Shown here piece after piece: positions 1 through 8,618 of a DNA stretch of 49,697 nt; positions within the stretch are counted from its first letter, which is position 1, and the number at the start of each line of letters is the position of its first letter. Made by a program: the position numbers and the translations under genes. Source of the stretch: Thermodesulfobacteriota bacterium (GTDB lineage Bacteria; Desulfobacterota_D; UBA1144; Nemesobacterales; UBA2774); contig BQJP01000003.1 in the NCBI GenBank assembly GCA_021604765.1, forward strand, positions 78,081 through 127,777, written 5' to 3'. The notes under the pieces are model-generated. The model saw only the letters and a program-made list of their open reading frames with translations. It was not told the origin of the DNA and did no database searches.

Positions 1-1051
1 TAAGCGGGTTCAAGACTCCCATTACTCTAAGCGCAGTCTTGTTTAAATCATCTCTTAAGCTGTGCTCAAGGAGTGCTACCTCTGTTACGCTGTCATGCTT
101 AGTTACCCCAATTTTCTCACAGAAGTTTCTAATTGCAGCAGCTGTATAACCGCGTCTTCTTAGCCCCGATATTGTGGGCATCCTTGGGTCGTCCCAACCT
201 GATACATGATTGTCTCTGACAAGCTGCATAAGCTTTCTTTTGCTGAGCACTGTATAGGTTAGATTTAATCTAGCGAATTCAATCTGTCTGGGAGCGTAAA
301 TTCCCAGCTGCTCAACAAACCAATTATAAAGCGGTCTGTGGTCTTCAAATTCAAGCGTGCACAGAGAATGAGTAATCTTCTCTATAGAATCTGACTGTCC
401 ATGAGCAAAGTCATACATGGGGTATATATTCCATGTGTCACCTGTTCTATGATGATGCTGTTTAAGAATCCGGTACATGATAGGATCGCGCATATTAAGG
501 TTTCCAGAAGCCATATCGACTTTAGCGCGCAGCACATAAGCACCCTCTTCAAACTCGCCGTTTTTCATTTTCTCAAAAAGTTCTAAATTCTCTTCAACCG
601 ATCGATTACTGAAAGGGCTTTCTTTTCCAGGTTCGCTGAGCGTTCCGCGGTATTGTCTTATTTCTTCAGAGCTTAAGCTGTCTACATATGCTTTTCCATT
701 TTTTATAAGTTGAACCGCAAACTCATAAAGATTTTGGAAGTAGTCAGAGGCGTAATACAGTCCGTCCCAGTTAAACCCGAGCCACTTAACGTCTTCCATT
801 ATGGATTCCACAAACTCTGTATCCTCTTTTGTAGGGTTTGTATCGTCAAACCTGAGATTGCAACTCCCTCCAAATTCTTCTGCTACGCCAAAATTTAAGC
901 AGATAGATTTAGCATGACCGATATGCAGATACCCGTTGGGTTCAGGTGGAAATCTGGTTGCTACCCTACCCTCGTTTTTATTGCTGGTGATATCTTCAGT
1001 GATAATAGTTCGTATGAAGTCTAAGCTTTTTTTGTCTGTGTCTTGTTCCAT
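1..1051 (-). CDS. glnS: Glutaminyl-tRNA synthetase (3' end off the window)
   Basis: Charges tRNA-Gln with glutamine in the cytoplasm. I translated the complement by hand: the frame is open from 1051 to the left edge (about 350 codons). The N-terminal part carries the class I synthetase signature in the GlnRS/GluRS form, [14 protein letters not shown] near residues 36-49, then FDDTNP and the KMSKS-region equivalent VLSKRKL. The PNGYLHIGH wording is typical of GlnRS rather than bacterial GluRS. The start ATG (complement of 1049-1051) has a good Shine-Dalgarno (GGAGA) seven bases upstream. The anticodon-binding barrels lie outside the window. It is divergent from hemB. A TATAAT-like -10 can be read at 1081-1086 on the minus strand, but no matching -35 is convincing. 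Having GlnRS suggests tRNA-Gln is charged directly; whether GatCAB is also present cannot be seen here. Confidence 0.95.
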   Translation of the reverse strand, partial: MEQDTDKKSLDFIRTIITEDITSNKNEGRVATRFPPEPNGYLHIGHAKSICLNFGVAEEFGGSCNLRFDDTNPTKEDTEFVESIMEDVKWLGFNWDGLYYASDYFQNLYEFAVQLIKNGKAYVDSLSSEEIRQYRGTLSEPGKESPFSNRSVEENLELFEKMKNGEFEEGAYVLRAKVDMASGNLNMRDPIMYRILKQHHHRTGDTWNIYPMYDFAHGQSDSIEKITHSLCTLEFEDHRPLYNWFVEQLGIYAPRQIEFARLNLTYTVLSKRKLMQLVRDNHVSGWDDPRMPTISGLRRRGYTAAAIRNFCEKIGVTKHDSVTEVALLEHSLRDDLNKTALRVMGVLNPL

Positions 1052-1138
1052 ATCTATCTCCAAAATGAGCGGAAATTAATATTATACTATTGCCAGCAAA
1101 CATCAACGCAAATAAGCTCAGAAATATAGCTCACAATG

Positions 1139-1167
1139 TTGCTTAGTCTGATATAAGCAATTAAAAT
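1139..1167 (+). promoter_or_regulatory. Predicted sigma-70-type promoter of hemB, apparently leaderless
   Basis: A -35 TTGCTT (1139-1144) and a -10 TAAAAT (1162-1167) are separated by 17 bp. The -10 ends only 8 nt before the hemB ATG at 1176, so transcription would begin at or within a base or two of the start codon. No Shine-Dalgarno is present in that gap (AGACCACT). Found by eye. Confidence 0.5.
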
Positions 1168-1175
1168 AGACCACT

Positions 1176-2153
1176 ATGTATTTCCCAGCTTATCGCCCAA
1201 GAAGACTTAGAAAGAACTCTAATATCAGAGAGCTTGTTGCCGAGACCCACCTTAGTGTAAATGATCTGATTTATCCGATGTTTGTAATGCCCGGCAAGAA
1301 TAAGAGAATCCAAATAAAATCAATGCCTGGAATTTACAAGCAATCTATCGACAATCTTATTAAAGAGATTAAAGAAGTGAAAAAACTTGGCATCAAAGCT
1401 ATTTTGCTATTTGGTATTCCTGAACATAAAGATGAGATGGGCACTGAGGGATATCATGAGCACGGCATTATTCAAAAAGCAGTTAGGGAAATAAAAAAGA
1501 AGGTAAAAGATATTCTCGTTGTTACTGATGTGTGTATGTGTGAATACACTAGTCATGGTCACTGTGGGATAATAAAAGACGGCGATGTAGATAATGATGA
1601 GACTTTGCAATATCTAGCAAAAATGTCTTTATCTCATGCTGAGGCTGGTGCTGATATAGTAGCACCGTCTGATATGATGGACGGACGTGTTGGGGTGATC
1701 AGAGATGAGCTTGACGGAAACGGTTATAAAAATGTCTCGATAATGGCGTATTCAGCAAAATATGCCTCAGCTTTTTACGGACCTTTCAGAGAAGCAGCTG
1801 AGTCTCCACCTCAATTTGGCGACAGGCGCAGTTATCAGATGGACCCACCCAATGTTAGAGAAGCTCTAAGAGAAATAGAGCTTGATATAGAGGAAGGAGC
1901 AGACATTGTAATGGTCAAGCCTGCTTTGTCTTATTTGGACGTTATAAGGGCTGCCAGAGAAGAATTTGATCATCCTGTGGCTGCTTATAATGTGAGCGGT
2001 GAGTATTCAATGGTAAAAGCTGCAGGTAAGCTTGGTTGGATTGATGAAGAGCTTGTAATGATGGAAGTTCTAATAAGTATCAAACGAGCCGGCGCTGATT
2101 TAATCCTTACCTACTTTGCAAAAGATGCAGTTAAAGTTTTGTCTAAAAAATAA
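1176..2153 (+). CDS. hemB: Delta-aminolevulinic acid dehydratase (porphobilinogen synthase)
   Basis: Condenses two 5-aminolevulinate molecules to porphobilinogen, the second common step of haem, sirohaem and cobamide synthesis. At 325 residues it has the normal family length. The two active-site lysines are visible: K195 in [10 protein letters not shown] (Schiff base) and K248 in IVMVKPA. The metal site [14 protein letters not shown] supplies C120, C122 and C130, which marks the zinc-type enzyme rather than the aspartate/magnesium type. The allosteric-magnesium loop [11 protein letters not shown] is also present. The gene stands alone and is divergent from glnS. The ATG at 1176 is the first in frame, matches the family N-terminus ([10 protein letters not shown]) and has no Shine-Dalgarno, fitting the leaderless promoter above. 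It converges with the HAD gene across only 21 nt. Confidence 0.97.
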   Translation: MYFPAYRPRRLRKNSNIRELVAETHLSVNDLIYPMFVMPGKNKRIQIKSMPGIYKQSIDNLIKEIKEVKKLGIKAILLFGIPEHKDEMGTEGYHEHGIIQKAVREIKKKVKDILVVTDVCMCEYTSHGHCGIIKDGDVDNDETLQYLAKMSLSHAEAGADIVAPSDMMDGRVGVIRDELDGNGYKNVSIMAYSAKYASAFYGPFREAAESPPQFGDRRSYQMDPPNVREALREIELDIEEGADIVMVKPALSYLDVIRAAREEFDHPVAAYNVSGEYSMVKAAGKLGWIDEELVMMEVLISIKRAGADLILTYFAKDAVKVLSKK

Positions 2154-2174
2154 GCTGCACTATTTGAATTAACT

Positions 2175-2882
2175 TTAATCCAAGAATCTATCTATTTCTG
2201 TTAAACTCTTGATCTTGTGTTGGTCCCCTATTGATTCATATTCGTTCTCTCTATCTAACAATAGAGCTTGAATACCTAGCGCACGTGGTCCGTGAAAGTC
2301 GTTTTGAATGTTGTCTCCAATGTGAAGACACCCTTTTGGGTCCGCCCCCGTTTCTTTCAGTGCTAAGTGGAATATGTTTGGATCAGGTTTTGCATGTCCC
2401 GCTTCGCTGGAAATAATAAATGTGTCGAAGTATTCCTGAATTCCCAAATTCTTCATTACATCGTAGACCCTTGAATCAAAATTAGAAATAATTCCAAGTT
2501 TATAGTTTTTTTCTTTTAGGATTTCCAGAACCTCTTTCGTTTCTGGAAATATTGCCCAGGCATGTGTTCTAAAAACTTCAAAAAGCTCATCAAAGTGGGC
2601 ATCGAATTCCTCAAACATTCCTACTTCCTCATAGACATTCTCTACAATATCTCTCCAGTAACCTTTCTCAAGGACTTTTCTCTCTTCATCAGACACTCCA
2701 CCAAATGCCAGAGGCGGTGCTGTGGTAAAGGCTTTAGAAAAAGCTTTTTTCAAATCATTAGGATCTGGGTCTCCGCCGTGCTTCTTTGCTACAGAAGCAT
2801 AGGTTTTCCCCAGACCCTGCTCAATAAAGAATAAAGTATCCGCGGCATCGAAAAATATTGTATTGATTTTTCCGTTTTTCAT
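2175..2882 (-). CDS. HAD-superfamily hydrolase, subfamily IA (DREG-2/HDHD3-like)
   Basis: A 235-residue soluble haloacid-dehalogenase-fold protein, probably a phosphatase or a relative. Motif I is FFDAADTLF with nucleophile candidate D12. Motif II is the ISNFD segment, the motif III lysine is in the GHAKPDP stretch, and motif IV is HIGDNIQNDFHG. The residue two after the nucleophile, normally the acid/base Asp of HAD phosphatases, is Ala14. This Ala form is known in phosphonatases, and the DAxxTLF wording resembles the eukaryotic/bacterial DREG-2-like group. A substrate cannot be inferred. The ATG has a GAGGA ribosome site. It is divergent from the receiver-like gene and shows no operon partner. 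Confidence 0.8.
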   Translation of the reverse strand: MKNGKINTIFFDAADTLFFIEQGLGKTYASVAKKHGGDPDPNDLKKAFSKAFTTAPPLAFGGVSDEERKVLEKGYWRDIVENVYEEVGMFEEFDAHFDELFEVFRTHAWAIFPETKEVLEILKEKNYKLGIISNFDSRVYDVMKNLGIQEYFDTFIISSEAGHAKPDPNIFHLALKETGADPKGCLHIGDNIQNDFHGPRALGIQALLLDRENEYESIGDQHKIKSLTEIDRFLD

Positions 2883-2895
2883 CGCTTAATCCTCT

Positions 2896-2922
2896 TTGTG
2901 GATAATAACGCTTTCGTATAAA
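2896..2922 (+). promoter_or_regulatory. Possible promoter of the receiver-like gene
   Basis: TTGTGG (2896-2901) and TATAAA (2917-2922) are 15 bp apart, shorter than ideal. The -10 is followed by a GAAGGAG ribosome site and the ATG at 2947. A weak prediction by eye. Confidence 0.28.
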
Positions 2923-2946
2923 ATAACTTTAGAAGGAGTATATTAA

Positions 2947-3330
2947 ATGAGTGAGACCCAACAGACAAGAGTTGTTGCTATTGTTGATGATATCTTTTTT
3001 GCATCTAAGATCAGAGAAGCCGCAAAATCAGCTCAGGTAAATATAGAGATTTTCAAAAACCCTGATGGAATTATTGAAAGCTTAACAAATGCAGTCTTTA
3101 CTCTTATTATTGTTGATCTGGATTCTAAGAAATTTAATTCTCTAAAAATAATAGAGAAACTGAAGACTAGAGAAGATGCGAAGGACATTTCGACGCTGGG
3201 TTATCTTTCTCATGTTCAGGAAAACCTGAAAAACGAAGCGATTAAAGCCGGATATGATTCTGTAATGCCTAGATCCAGGTTCTCAAGAGAATTAATCTCT
3301 ATATTAAAGAAACATTTGGTTCATAAGTGA
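2947..3330 (+). CDS. Degenerate response-regulator receiver domain protein
   Basis: A 127-residue stand-alone protein with the alternating beta/alpha pattern of a CheY-like receiver and no output domain. Acidic pocket residues D14 and D15 follow beta-1 (VVAIVDD), and the expected phospho-acceptor position is D57 in LIIVDLD. The later signature is altered: beta-4 ends in GYLSHV, and the conserved lysine after beta-5 is replaced in VMPRSRF (R109/S110/R111). Phosphorylation is therefore uncertain and the protein may work as a protein-protein interaction module. I recall small pseudo-receivers with the same GFxSHV and MPRSxF wording in other bacteria, but I could not check this. It has a strong GAAGGAG ribosome site. 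No histidine kinase lies nearby. It converges with metH across 15 nt. Confidence 0.7.
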   Translation: MSETQQTRVVAIVDDIFFASKIREAAKSAQVNIEIFKNPDGIIESLTNAVFTLIIVDLDSKKFNSLKIIEKLKTREDAKDISTLGYLSHVQENLKNEAIKAGYDSVMPRSRFSRELISILKKHLVHK

Positions 3331-3345
3331 TTTTTAATCATACAG

Positions 3346-6300
3346 TCAAACTGCTTTCTTTTCTGATGATGAATCATAACCTAAATTAGGTCTTAGCCAT
3401 TTTTCCGCTTCTTCCACTGAAATGCCTTTGCGAGTAGCGAAATCTTCAACCTGATCTCTGTCTATTTGTCCCAGATGAAAATATTTAGATTCGGGATGAG
3501 CAAAATAAAGCCCAGCAACTGAGCTTGGAGGGTATATCGCATAGTTTTCTGTAAGTTCTACACCAATATTTTTCTCTACATCGAGCAATTTCCACAGTGT
3601 CCCTTTCTCGGTATGATCAGGAGAGGCAGGATATCCCGGAGCAGGCCTGATTCCTCGATACTTTTCTTTTATTAAATCCTCTGAGGATAAATCTTCCTCA
3701 AGCCCATATCCCCATTTGTCTCTGACTCTCTTATGAATCATTTCGGCAAGAGCTTCGGCTATGCGGTCTCCCAGCGCTTGTACCATAATGGCAGAATAAT
3801 CATCATGGTTTTCTTTGAACGTGTCTGAAAATTGCTCGACTTCTTCACCAGAAGTAACAACAAATCCACCTATATAGTCCTCTCTGTTGGATTCCCTAGG
3901 TGCTACAAAGTCAGATAAAGCAAGATAAGTCTCTTCATCTCCCTTTTCTTTCTGCTGACGTAAACTGTGGAACTTTGAAATTACTTTAGTTCTGGAATTG
4001 TCCGAATAGATTTCAATATCATCTCCAATGCTATTTGCCGGCCAGAGTGATATTACAGCCCTTGGTCTAAATCTTTTCTCTGTAACTATTTGGGTAAGTA
4101 ATTTCTGGGCATCTTCAAATATTGTTTTTGCCTGTTCTCCCCATTTCTTGTGATCAAGTATTTTAGGATACGAGCCCTTAAGCTCCCATACCCAAAATAG
4201 TGGTGACCAATCTATGAAAGGTATTATTTCTTCAACAGGAACGTCAATTACTTCTGTCTCTAGATTTTCAGGAACGTCAATTCTTGTTTTTTCCCAGTCA
4301 CTCTTAAATCCTTTTGAGCGGGCTTTTTCAATTGGTAGATAACTCATTTTTTTCTGCGTTGAAGTGTGGCGATCTCTAAGTTCTTGATGTTTAGCTTGGA
4401 GATCGGTTGCAATTTTTTCGTACTTCTCAGGATTTAAGAGGTCATTACAGACGTTTACCACAAGAGAGGCGTCCTTTACATGACTTACAACACCCCCATA
4501 GGCCGGGGCAATCTTTATCGCAGTGTGGGTCTTGCTAGTTGTAGCGCCTCCAATTAAAAGCGGAGTATTAAATCCCTGTCTTTCCATCTCGGACGCATTA
4601 TAGACCATTTCATCTAATGAAGGTGTGATGAGTCCGCTAAGTCCGATTATATTAGCATTTAAATCTTTTGCGGTTTTTAGAATATTGTCGCATGCTACCA
4701 TGACACCAAGATCTATAACCTCGTAGCCATTACAGCCGAGCACTACGCCTACAATATTTTTCCCAATATCATGAACGTCGCCTTTCACAGTTGCAATAAC
4801 AAACTTTCCTTTAACTTGACCTACGCCGGATTTGGCTTTTTCAGCTTCCATGTAAGGCTCTAATATTGCTACAGCCTTTTTCATTACCCGTGCGCTCTTA
4901 ACAACTTGTGGTAAAAACATTTTTCCCTCACCAAATAGTTGTCCTACTACTTTCATGCCACTCATAAGTGGCCCTTCTATTACTTCTAAAGGTTTGTCAT
5001 ATTTCTGACGAGCTTCTTCCGTGTCTTCATCTATAAAGTCGACTATCCCCTTCACTAGTGCGTGAGATAGTCGCTCTTCTACACTGCCTTCGCGCCATAC
5101 TTGAGTGTCTTTCTCTTTAGTTTTCTCTGTTCCCTTCACCTGCTCTGCATATTCAATAAGTGTTTCGGTTGCATCAGGGGTTCTGTTGAGAAGTACATCT
5201 TCTACTTTTTCTAGAAGTTCTTTATCTATGCTCTCATATACTTCGAGCATGCCGGCGTTCACGATTGCCATATCTAATCCGGCTTTGATTGCATGATATA
5301 GGAAGGCGCTATGCATAGCTTCTCTGACAACATTATTGCCTCTAAATGAAAATGAAACATTGCTTATTCCACCGCTGGTTTTTGCTCCCGGGCATTGTTT
5401 CTTGATTTCGCGAATAGCTTCTATAAAATCCAGAGCGTAGTTGTTGTGTTCATCAATGCCTGTAGCAACAGTCAGTACATTTGGATCAAAAATAATGTCA
5501 TTTGGATCCATTCCCATTTTTTCAGTTAGGAGATCATAAGCACGTTTACAAATTCGGATTTTATCGTCTTTTGTAGCAGCTTGCCCGTCTTCGTCAAAAG
5601 CCATTACTACTGCCGCAGCTCCATAACGAACTACTTTTTCAGCTTGTTCCAGGAATTTTTCTTCTCCCTCTTTTAAACTAATAGAGTTTACTACTCCCTT
5701 ACCTTGTATACATTTGAGCCCTTCTTCTATCACTGTGAATTTTGAGCTGTCTATCATTATCGGCACACGTGAAATATCCGGTTCAGATCCAATTAAGTTC
5801 AAGAACCTTCTCATGCATGCTTCACCATCTAAAAGTGCTTCATCAAAGTTAATGTCTATTATATTGGCGCCATTTTCTACCTGTTGTTTAGCAACACTAA
5901 GGGCAGTATCGAAATCGTCTTCCTTAATTAATCTGGCAAATCTTGGCGAACCTGTAACATTGGTTCGTTCTCCTACCATAATAAAGGGTGAATTCTCGCC
6001 AATGTTCAATGCTTCTAATCCACTTAATCTTGTTGCCTCAGATATTTGTGGAATAGGTCTTAGTGTTAACTTTTCAACTTTTCTTACTAAAGCAGCTATG
6101 TGATCAGGGGTTGTTCCACAACATCCCCCAACAATATTTATAAATCCACTTTCGGCAAACTCCTCTAAAAATCCAGATGTGTCTTCGGGTGTCTCGTCGT
6201 ACCCGGTCTCGCTCAGAGGATTGGGCAGGCCTGCGTTGGGATAACAGCTAATATAGCAGTCTGCTATTTTGGACAACTCTTCAATATATGGTCGCATTTC

Positions 6301-7068
6301 CTGTGCTCCAAGCGCACAGTTGATTCCTACACTTAGGGGTTTTGCATGCCTAACGGAATTCCAAAAAGCTTCTATAGTTTGCCCGGACAAAGTACGTCCA
6401 GAAGCATCTGTTATGGTTACAGAAAGCATAAGTGGAATTAAAACATCATGCTCATCGAAAAAGTTGTTAATTCCATATATGGCTGCTTTTAGATTCAGGG
6501 TGTCAAATGTCGTTTCAGCTAAGATGATATCAACCCCGCCTTCAACTAAAGCCTTTACCTGTTCATAGTATGTTTCTACAAGTTCGTCGAACGTGACCCC
6601 TCTATAGGCAGGGTCATTTACGTCTGGAGATATTGATGCAGTTTTATTAGCGGGACCGAGCGCTCCAGCAACAAAACATTTTCTGTCCGGGTTCTCGGAC
6701 ATAAAAGTATCTGCCGCATCTCTAGCCACACTTGCCGCTGCTTTGTTAAGCTCTGCCACTATATCTTGAAGCTCATAGTCTGATTGAGAAAGCCTGTTTG
6801 CATTAAAAGTGTTAGTCTCCAGAATGTCTGCGCCAGCTTCTAAATATTTGCGATGGATCTCAGTAATGATTTCAGGTCGAGTCATGCATAGCAGATCGTT
6901 GTTTCCCTTTAAATCAATTTTATGATCTTTAAAATGCTCACCACGGAAGTCTTCTTCTTCCAACTTATAGCGCTGGATCATAGTGCCCATTGCACCATCG
7001 AGAAATAGTATGCGCTCTTTAAGAAGTGAACTTATAAGTTCATAAGATTTTGATACAGGTTTATTCAT
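3346..7068 (-). CDS. metH: Cobalamin-dependent methionine synthase
   Basis: Transfers the methyl group of 5-methyltetrahydrofolate to homocysteine via methylcobalamin. At 1240 residues it is a full-length four-module enzyme. The homocysteine domain starts at [10 protein letters not shown] and has zinc cysteines in VGINCALG and GGCCGTTP. The folate (pterin) domain begins near ERTNVTGSP. The B12 cap and binding domains contain [11 protein letters not shown], whose His coordinates cobalt, and [12 protein letters not shown]. The C-terminal reactivation domain carries [12 protein letters not shown] for AdoMet. It follows the glyoxalase II-like gene by 55 nt. There is no Shine-Dalgarno before the ATG, but a possible -10 TAAAAT at 7075-7080 ends 6 nt before it. 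No cobalamin or SAM riboswitch fits in the short upstream gap. Confidence 0.97.
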   Translation of the reverse strand: MNKPVSKSYELISSLLKERILFLDGAMGTMIQRYKLEEEDFRGEHFKDHKIDLKGNNDLLCMTRPEIITEIHRKYLEAGADILETNTFNANRLSQSDYELQDIVAELNKAAASVARDAADTFMSENPDRKCFVAGALGPANKTASISPDVNDPAYRGVTFDELVETYYEQVKALVEGGVDIILAETTFDTLNLKAAIYGINNFFDEHDVLIPLMLSVTITDASGRTLSGQTIEAFWNSVRHAKPLSVGINCALGAQEMRPYIEELSKIADCYISCYPNAGLPNPLSETGYDETPEDTSGFLEEFAESGFINIVGGCCGTTPDHIAALVRKVEKLTLRPIPQISEATRLSGLEALNIGENSPFIMVGERTNVTGSPRFARLIKEDDFDTALSVAKQQVENGANIIDINFDEALLDGEACMRRFLNLIGSEPDISRVPIMIDSSKFTVIEEGLKCIQGKGVVNSISLKEGEEKFLEQAEKVVRYGAAAVVMAFDEDGQAATKDDKIRICKRAYDLLTEKMGMDPNDIIFDPNVLTVATGIDEHNNYALDFIEAIREIKKQCPGAKTSGGISNVSFSFRGNNVVREAMHSAFLYHAIKAGLDMAIVNAGMLEVYESIDKELLEKVEDVLLNRTPDATETLIEYAEQVKGTEKTKEKDTQVWREGSVEERLSHALVKGIVDFIDEDTEEARQKYDKPLEVIEGPLMSGMKVVGQLFGEGKMFLPQVVKSARVMKKAVAILEPYMEAEKAKSGVGQVKGKFVIATVKGDVHDIGKNIVGVVLGCNGYEVIDLGVMVACDNILKTAKDLNANIIGLSGLITPSLDEMVYNASEMERQGFNTPLLIGGATTSKTHTAIKIAPAYGGVVSHVKDASLVVNVCNDLLNPEKYEKIATDLQAKHQELRDRHTSTQKKMSYLPIEKARSKGFKSDWEKTRIDVPENLETEVIDVPVEEIIPFIDWSPLFWVWELKGSYPKILDHKKWGEQAKTIFEDAQKLLTQIVTEKRFRPRAVISLWPANSIGDDIEIYSDNSRTKVISKFHSLRQQKEKGDEETYLALSDFVAPRESNREDYIGGFVVTSGEEVEQFSDTFKENHDDYSAIMVQALGDRIAEALAEMIHKRVRDKWGYGLEEDLSSEDLIKEKYRGIRPAPGYPASPDHTEKGTLWKLLDVEKNIGVELTENYAIYPPSSVAGLYFAHPESKYFHLGQIDRDQVEDFATRKGISVEEAEKWLRPNLGYDSSSEKKAV

Positions 7069-7074
7069 AACGGT

Positions 7075-7105
7075 ATTTTACCAGACTGCAGATGCTTATT
7101 GTTAA
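7075..7105 (-). promoter_or_regulatory. Possible short-leader promoter of metH
   Basis: On the minus strand a -35 TTAACA (complement of 7100-7105) and a -10 TAAAAT (complement of 7075-7080) are 19 bp apart. That spacing is longer than optimal. The -10 ends 6 nt before the metH ATG, and no Shine-Dalgarno is seen. Confidence 0.28.
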
Positions 7106-7123
7106 TTTGAAGATATTTAAGAT

Positions 7124-7942
7124 CTAAGAAGTCCACTCATTTCTAAGTTCTCTGATAGCTTTAAAGACGGCTCCAGGATCGCTACTGGTTAAATCAGGTA
7201 CACGCTTTTTCGCTTCTTCTGCTATTTCACTTATATCGTAGCGCATAAACGGGTTATATGATTTCTCTTCGCCTACAGTCGATGGAGGAACTTCTGTATT
7301 TTGAGATACAGCTTTTTCTATTTCGGCAAGCTTGTTTTTTGCATCTGTGTTGTTCGGTTCTAAGTCCAGGGCAAATTTAAGATTTGCTTCTGCGTAGTCG
7401 TGTCCCACAAAAATTCTGCACTCATCAGGAAGCTCTCTAATTCTGCTCACACTTGAGTAGAGGTCTTCAACTGCACCTCTATGTTTTGTGTTTCCACATC
7501 CGCCTAGAAAAACTGTATCGCCTACAAACACATTGTTATCTAATATTAATGAAATATGTTCAGGACAATGACCGGGAGTGTGTATAACTTTAATTTCCAG
7601 GTTGCCTAGATTAATAATATCTCCTTCGTTAACAAAATCATATCTAGTTCCTATAAGCTCTTCACCTAAAGGATGTATCAATGCTTTTGAAATCATTGTA
7701 AGGCTGACTTTAAGAATAGGATCGTTTCCGCTTATATGATCGGGATGACAATGTGTGTTTATAACATATTTAACCATTAGCTCATTGTCTCGTATAAAAT
7801 TTAGAATTGTAATTGGATCAATTGGGTCGATAACTGCACATTCTTTAGTCTCGGTACACCAAATAATATAATTATAGTTGCTGTCACTGTCTTCAATGCG
7901 TATTCTCGCAATTCCATATCCGGGTCCGTTGTATATGTCCAT
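7124..7942 (-). CDS. Metallo-beta-lactamase-fold hydrolase, glyoxalase II-like
   Basis: A 272-residue cytoplasmic metallohydrolase, likely a hydroxyacylglutathione hydrolase or a related thioesterase. The binuclear metal motif is clear: THCHPDH at residues 63-69, then HTPGHCPEHIS, GDTVFLGGCGN (bridging Asp) and the C-terminal GHDYAEANLKFAL. The last is characteristic of the glyoxalase II C-terminal substrate region rather than plain beta-lactamases. There is no signal peptide. The ATG at 7942 has a GAGGAG ribosome site. It lies 55 nt upstream of metH on the same strand, possibly in one transcription unit. Whether the cell uses glutathione or another thiol is not shown here, so the substrate is inferred from the family only. 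Confidence 0.85.
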   Translation of the reverse strand: MDIYNGPGYGIARIRIEDSDSNYNYIIWCTETKECAVIDPIDPITILNFIRDNELMVKYVINTHCHPDHISGNDPILKVSLTMISKALIHPLGEELIGTRYDFVNEGDIINLGNLEIKVIHTPGHCPEHISLILDNNVFVGDTVFLGGCGNTKHRGAVEDLYSSVSRIRELPDECRIFVGHDYAEANLKFALDLEPNNTDAKNKLAEIEKAVSQNTEVPPSTVGEEKSYNPFMRYDISEIAEEAKKRVPDLTSSDPGAVFKAIRELRNEWTS

Positions 7943-7997
7943 TTGCTATCTCCTCTAGGCTCTTTATAAATTAAGATTGTTAGTATGCCATAAAATA

Positions 7998-8027
7998 TTC
8001 AGATTATTCATTCTTTGCAGGTAAAAT
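7998..8027 (+). promoter_or_regulatory. Possible leaderless promoter of the lipoprotein gene
   Basis: TTCAGA (7998-8003) and TAAAAT (8022-8027) are 18 bp apart. The -10 ends 8 nt before the ATG at 8036, the same 8-nt gap as in hemB and the TPR gene at 40851. No Shine-Dalgarno is visible. Confidence 0.4.
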
Positions 8028-8035
8028 ATATAGCT

Positions 8036-8530
8036 ATGCTAAATAATCAAGAGAAAAACCGTAATATGAAGAATAGTAATGCGTTTATTAAAAAACTAAT
8101 AATTATAATGCCTGTGTTGCTTATATTCGTTTTTGTTGGGTGCAATAAAGAACCTGAATATATTCCTGGTGCCGGGATTCAGGGTATCAGAGAGCCTATG
8201 TTTAGGATTCTTTTATCTCCAATAGCTTATGACGGCGCCATTGTTGTAGTTGAGGGAGTTGTTAGGAATTACTCTGAGCACAAAGAAACAGATTCAGCGA
8301 GTACGGATGATCTTGAGGCCACTTTCCAACTGTATGATACAAAGGGTGGCTACATAAATATCAGAATGCCTGGTCAATGGGAAATTGTAGATAATGATTA
8401 TTTAATCGTCGGTGGAATATACAGAAAGAACCCAAATGAAATAGAGGCCCAACAATTTGAGAAAGTTGATTTTCAAGATAAAGATGAGAAGGACATAGAC
8501 AAAGAAATAGAAAAAAGAGACGATTGGTAA
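8036..8530 (+). CDS. Predicted lipoprotein of unknown function (possible OB-like fold)
   Basis: The sequence shows a basic N-region, a hydrophobic stretch (IIIMPVLLIFVFVG) and a Cys right after Gly, which fits a lipoprotein signal (FVGC). The mature part of about 130 residues has a beta-rich region with VVVEGVVRNY, FQLYDTKGGYINI and DNDYLIVGGIYRK. That pattern is reminiscent of an OB-fold, but this is a guess. The tail is strongly charged (KDEKDIDKEIEKRDDW). I do not recognise a family. Three starts are possible: 8015, 8036 and 8066. I prefer 8036 because of the promoter-like box 8 nt before it; 8066 would give the shortest signal peptide. It is a single gene between the gloB-like gene (divergent) and thrC. 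Confidence 0.65.
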   Translation: MLNNQEKNRNMKNSNAFIKKLIIIMPVLLIFVFVGCNKEPEYIPGAGIQGIREPMFRILLSPIAYDGAIVVVEGVVRNYSEHKETDSASTDDLEATFQLYDTKGGYINIRMPGQWEIVDNDYLIVGGIYRKNPNEIEAQQFEKVDFQDKDEKDIDKEIEKRDDW

Positions 8531-8555
8531 CCCCAATAAATAAAGGCTTCAAGCT

Positions 8556-8584
8556 TTGACAAGCCAAGAGAATATGGGTATTTT
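8556..8584 (+). promoter_or_regulatory. Predicted sigma-70-type promoter of thrC and the sulfur-carrier gene
   Basis: A perfect -35 TTGACA (8556-8561), a 17-bp spacer and a -10 TATTTT (8579-8584). The thrC ATG follows 34 nt later with a GAGGAG ribosome site. The two genes are presumably cotranscribed from it. Confidence 0.5.
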
Positions 8585-8618
8585 CTAGGGTTTATTTAAG
8601 CTTTTAACGAGGAGATTT

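Noticed and set aside
5714-6103. 129-codon open frame on the plus strand inside metH
   Set aside because: It is antisense to a strongly conserved part of metH and has low-complexity Ser/Ile/Leu composition, typical of a shadow frame.
7069-7123. Possible cobalamin or SAM riboswitch in front of metH
   Set aside because: The gap is only 55 nt and lacks any B12-box or SAM-box features; it is too short for either aptamer.
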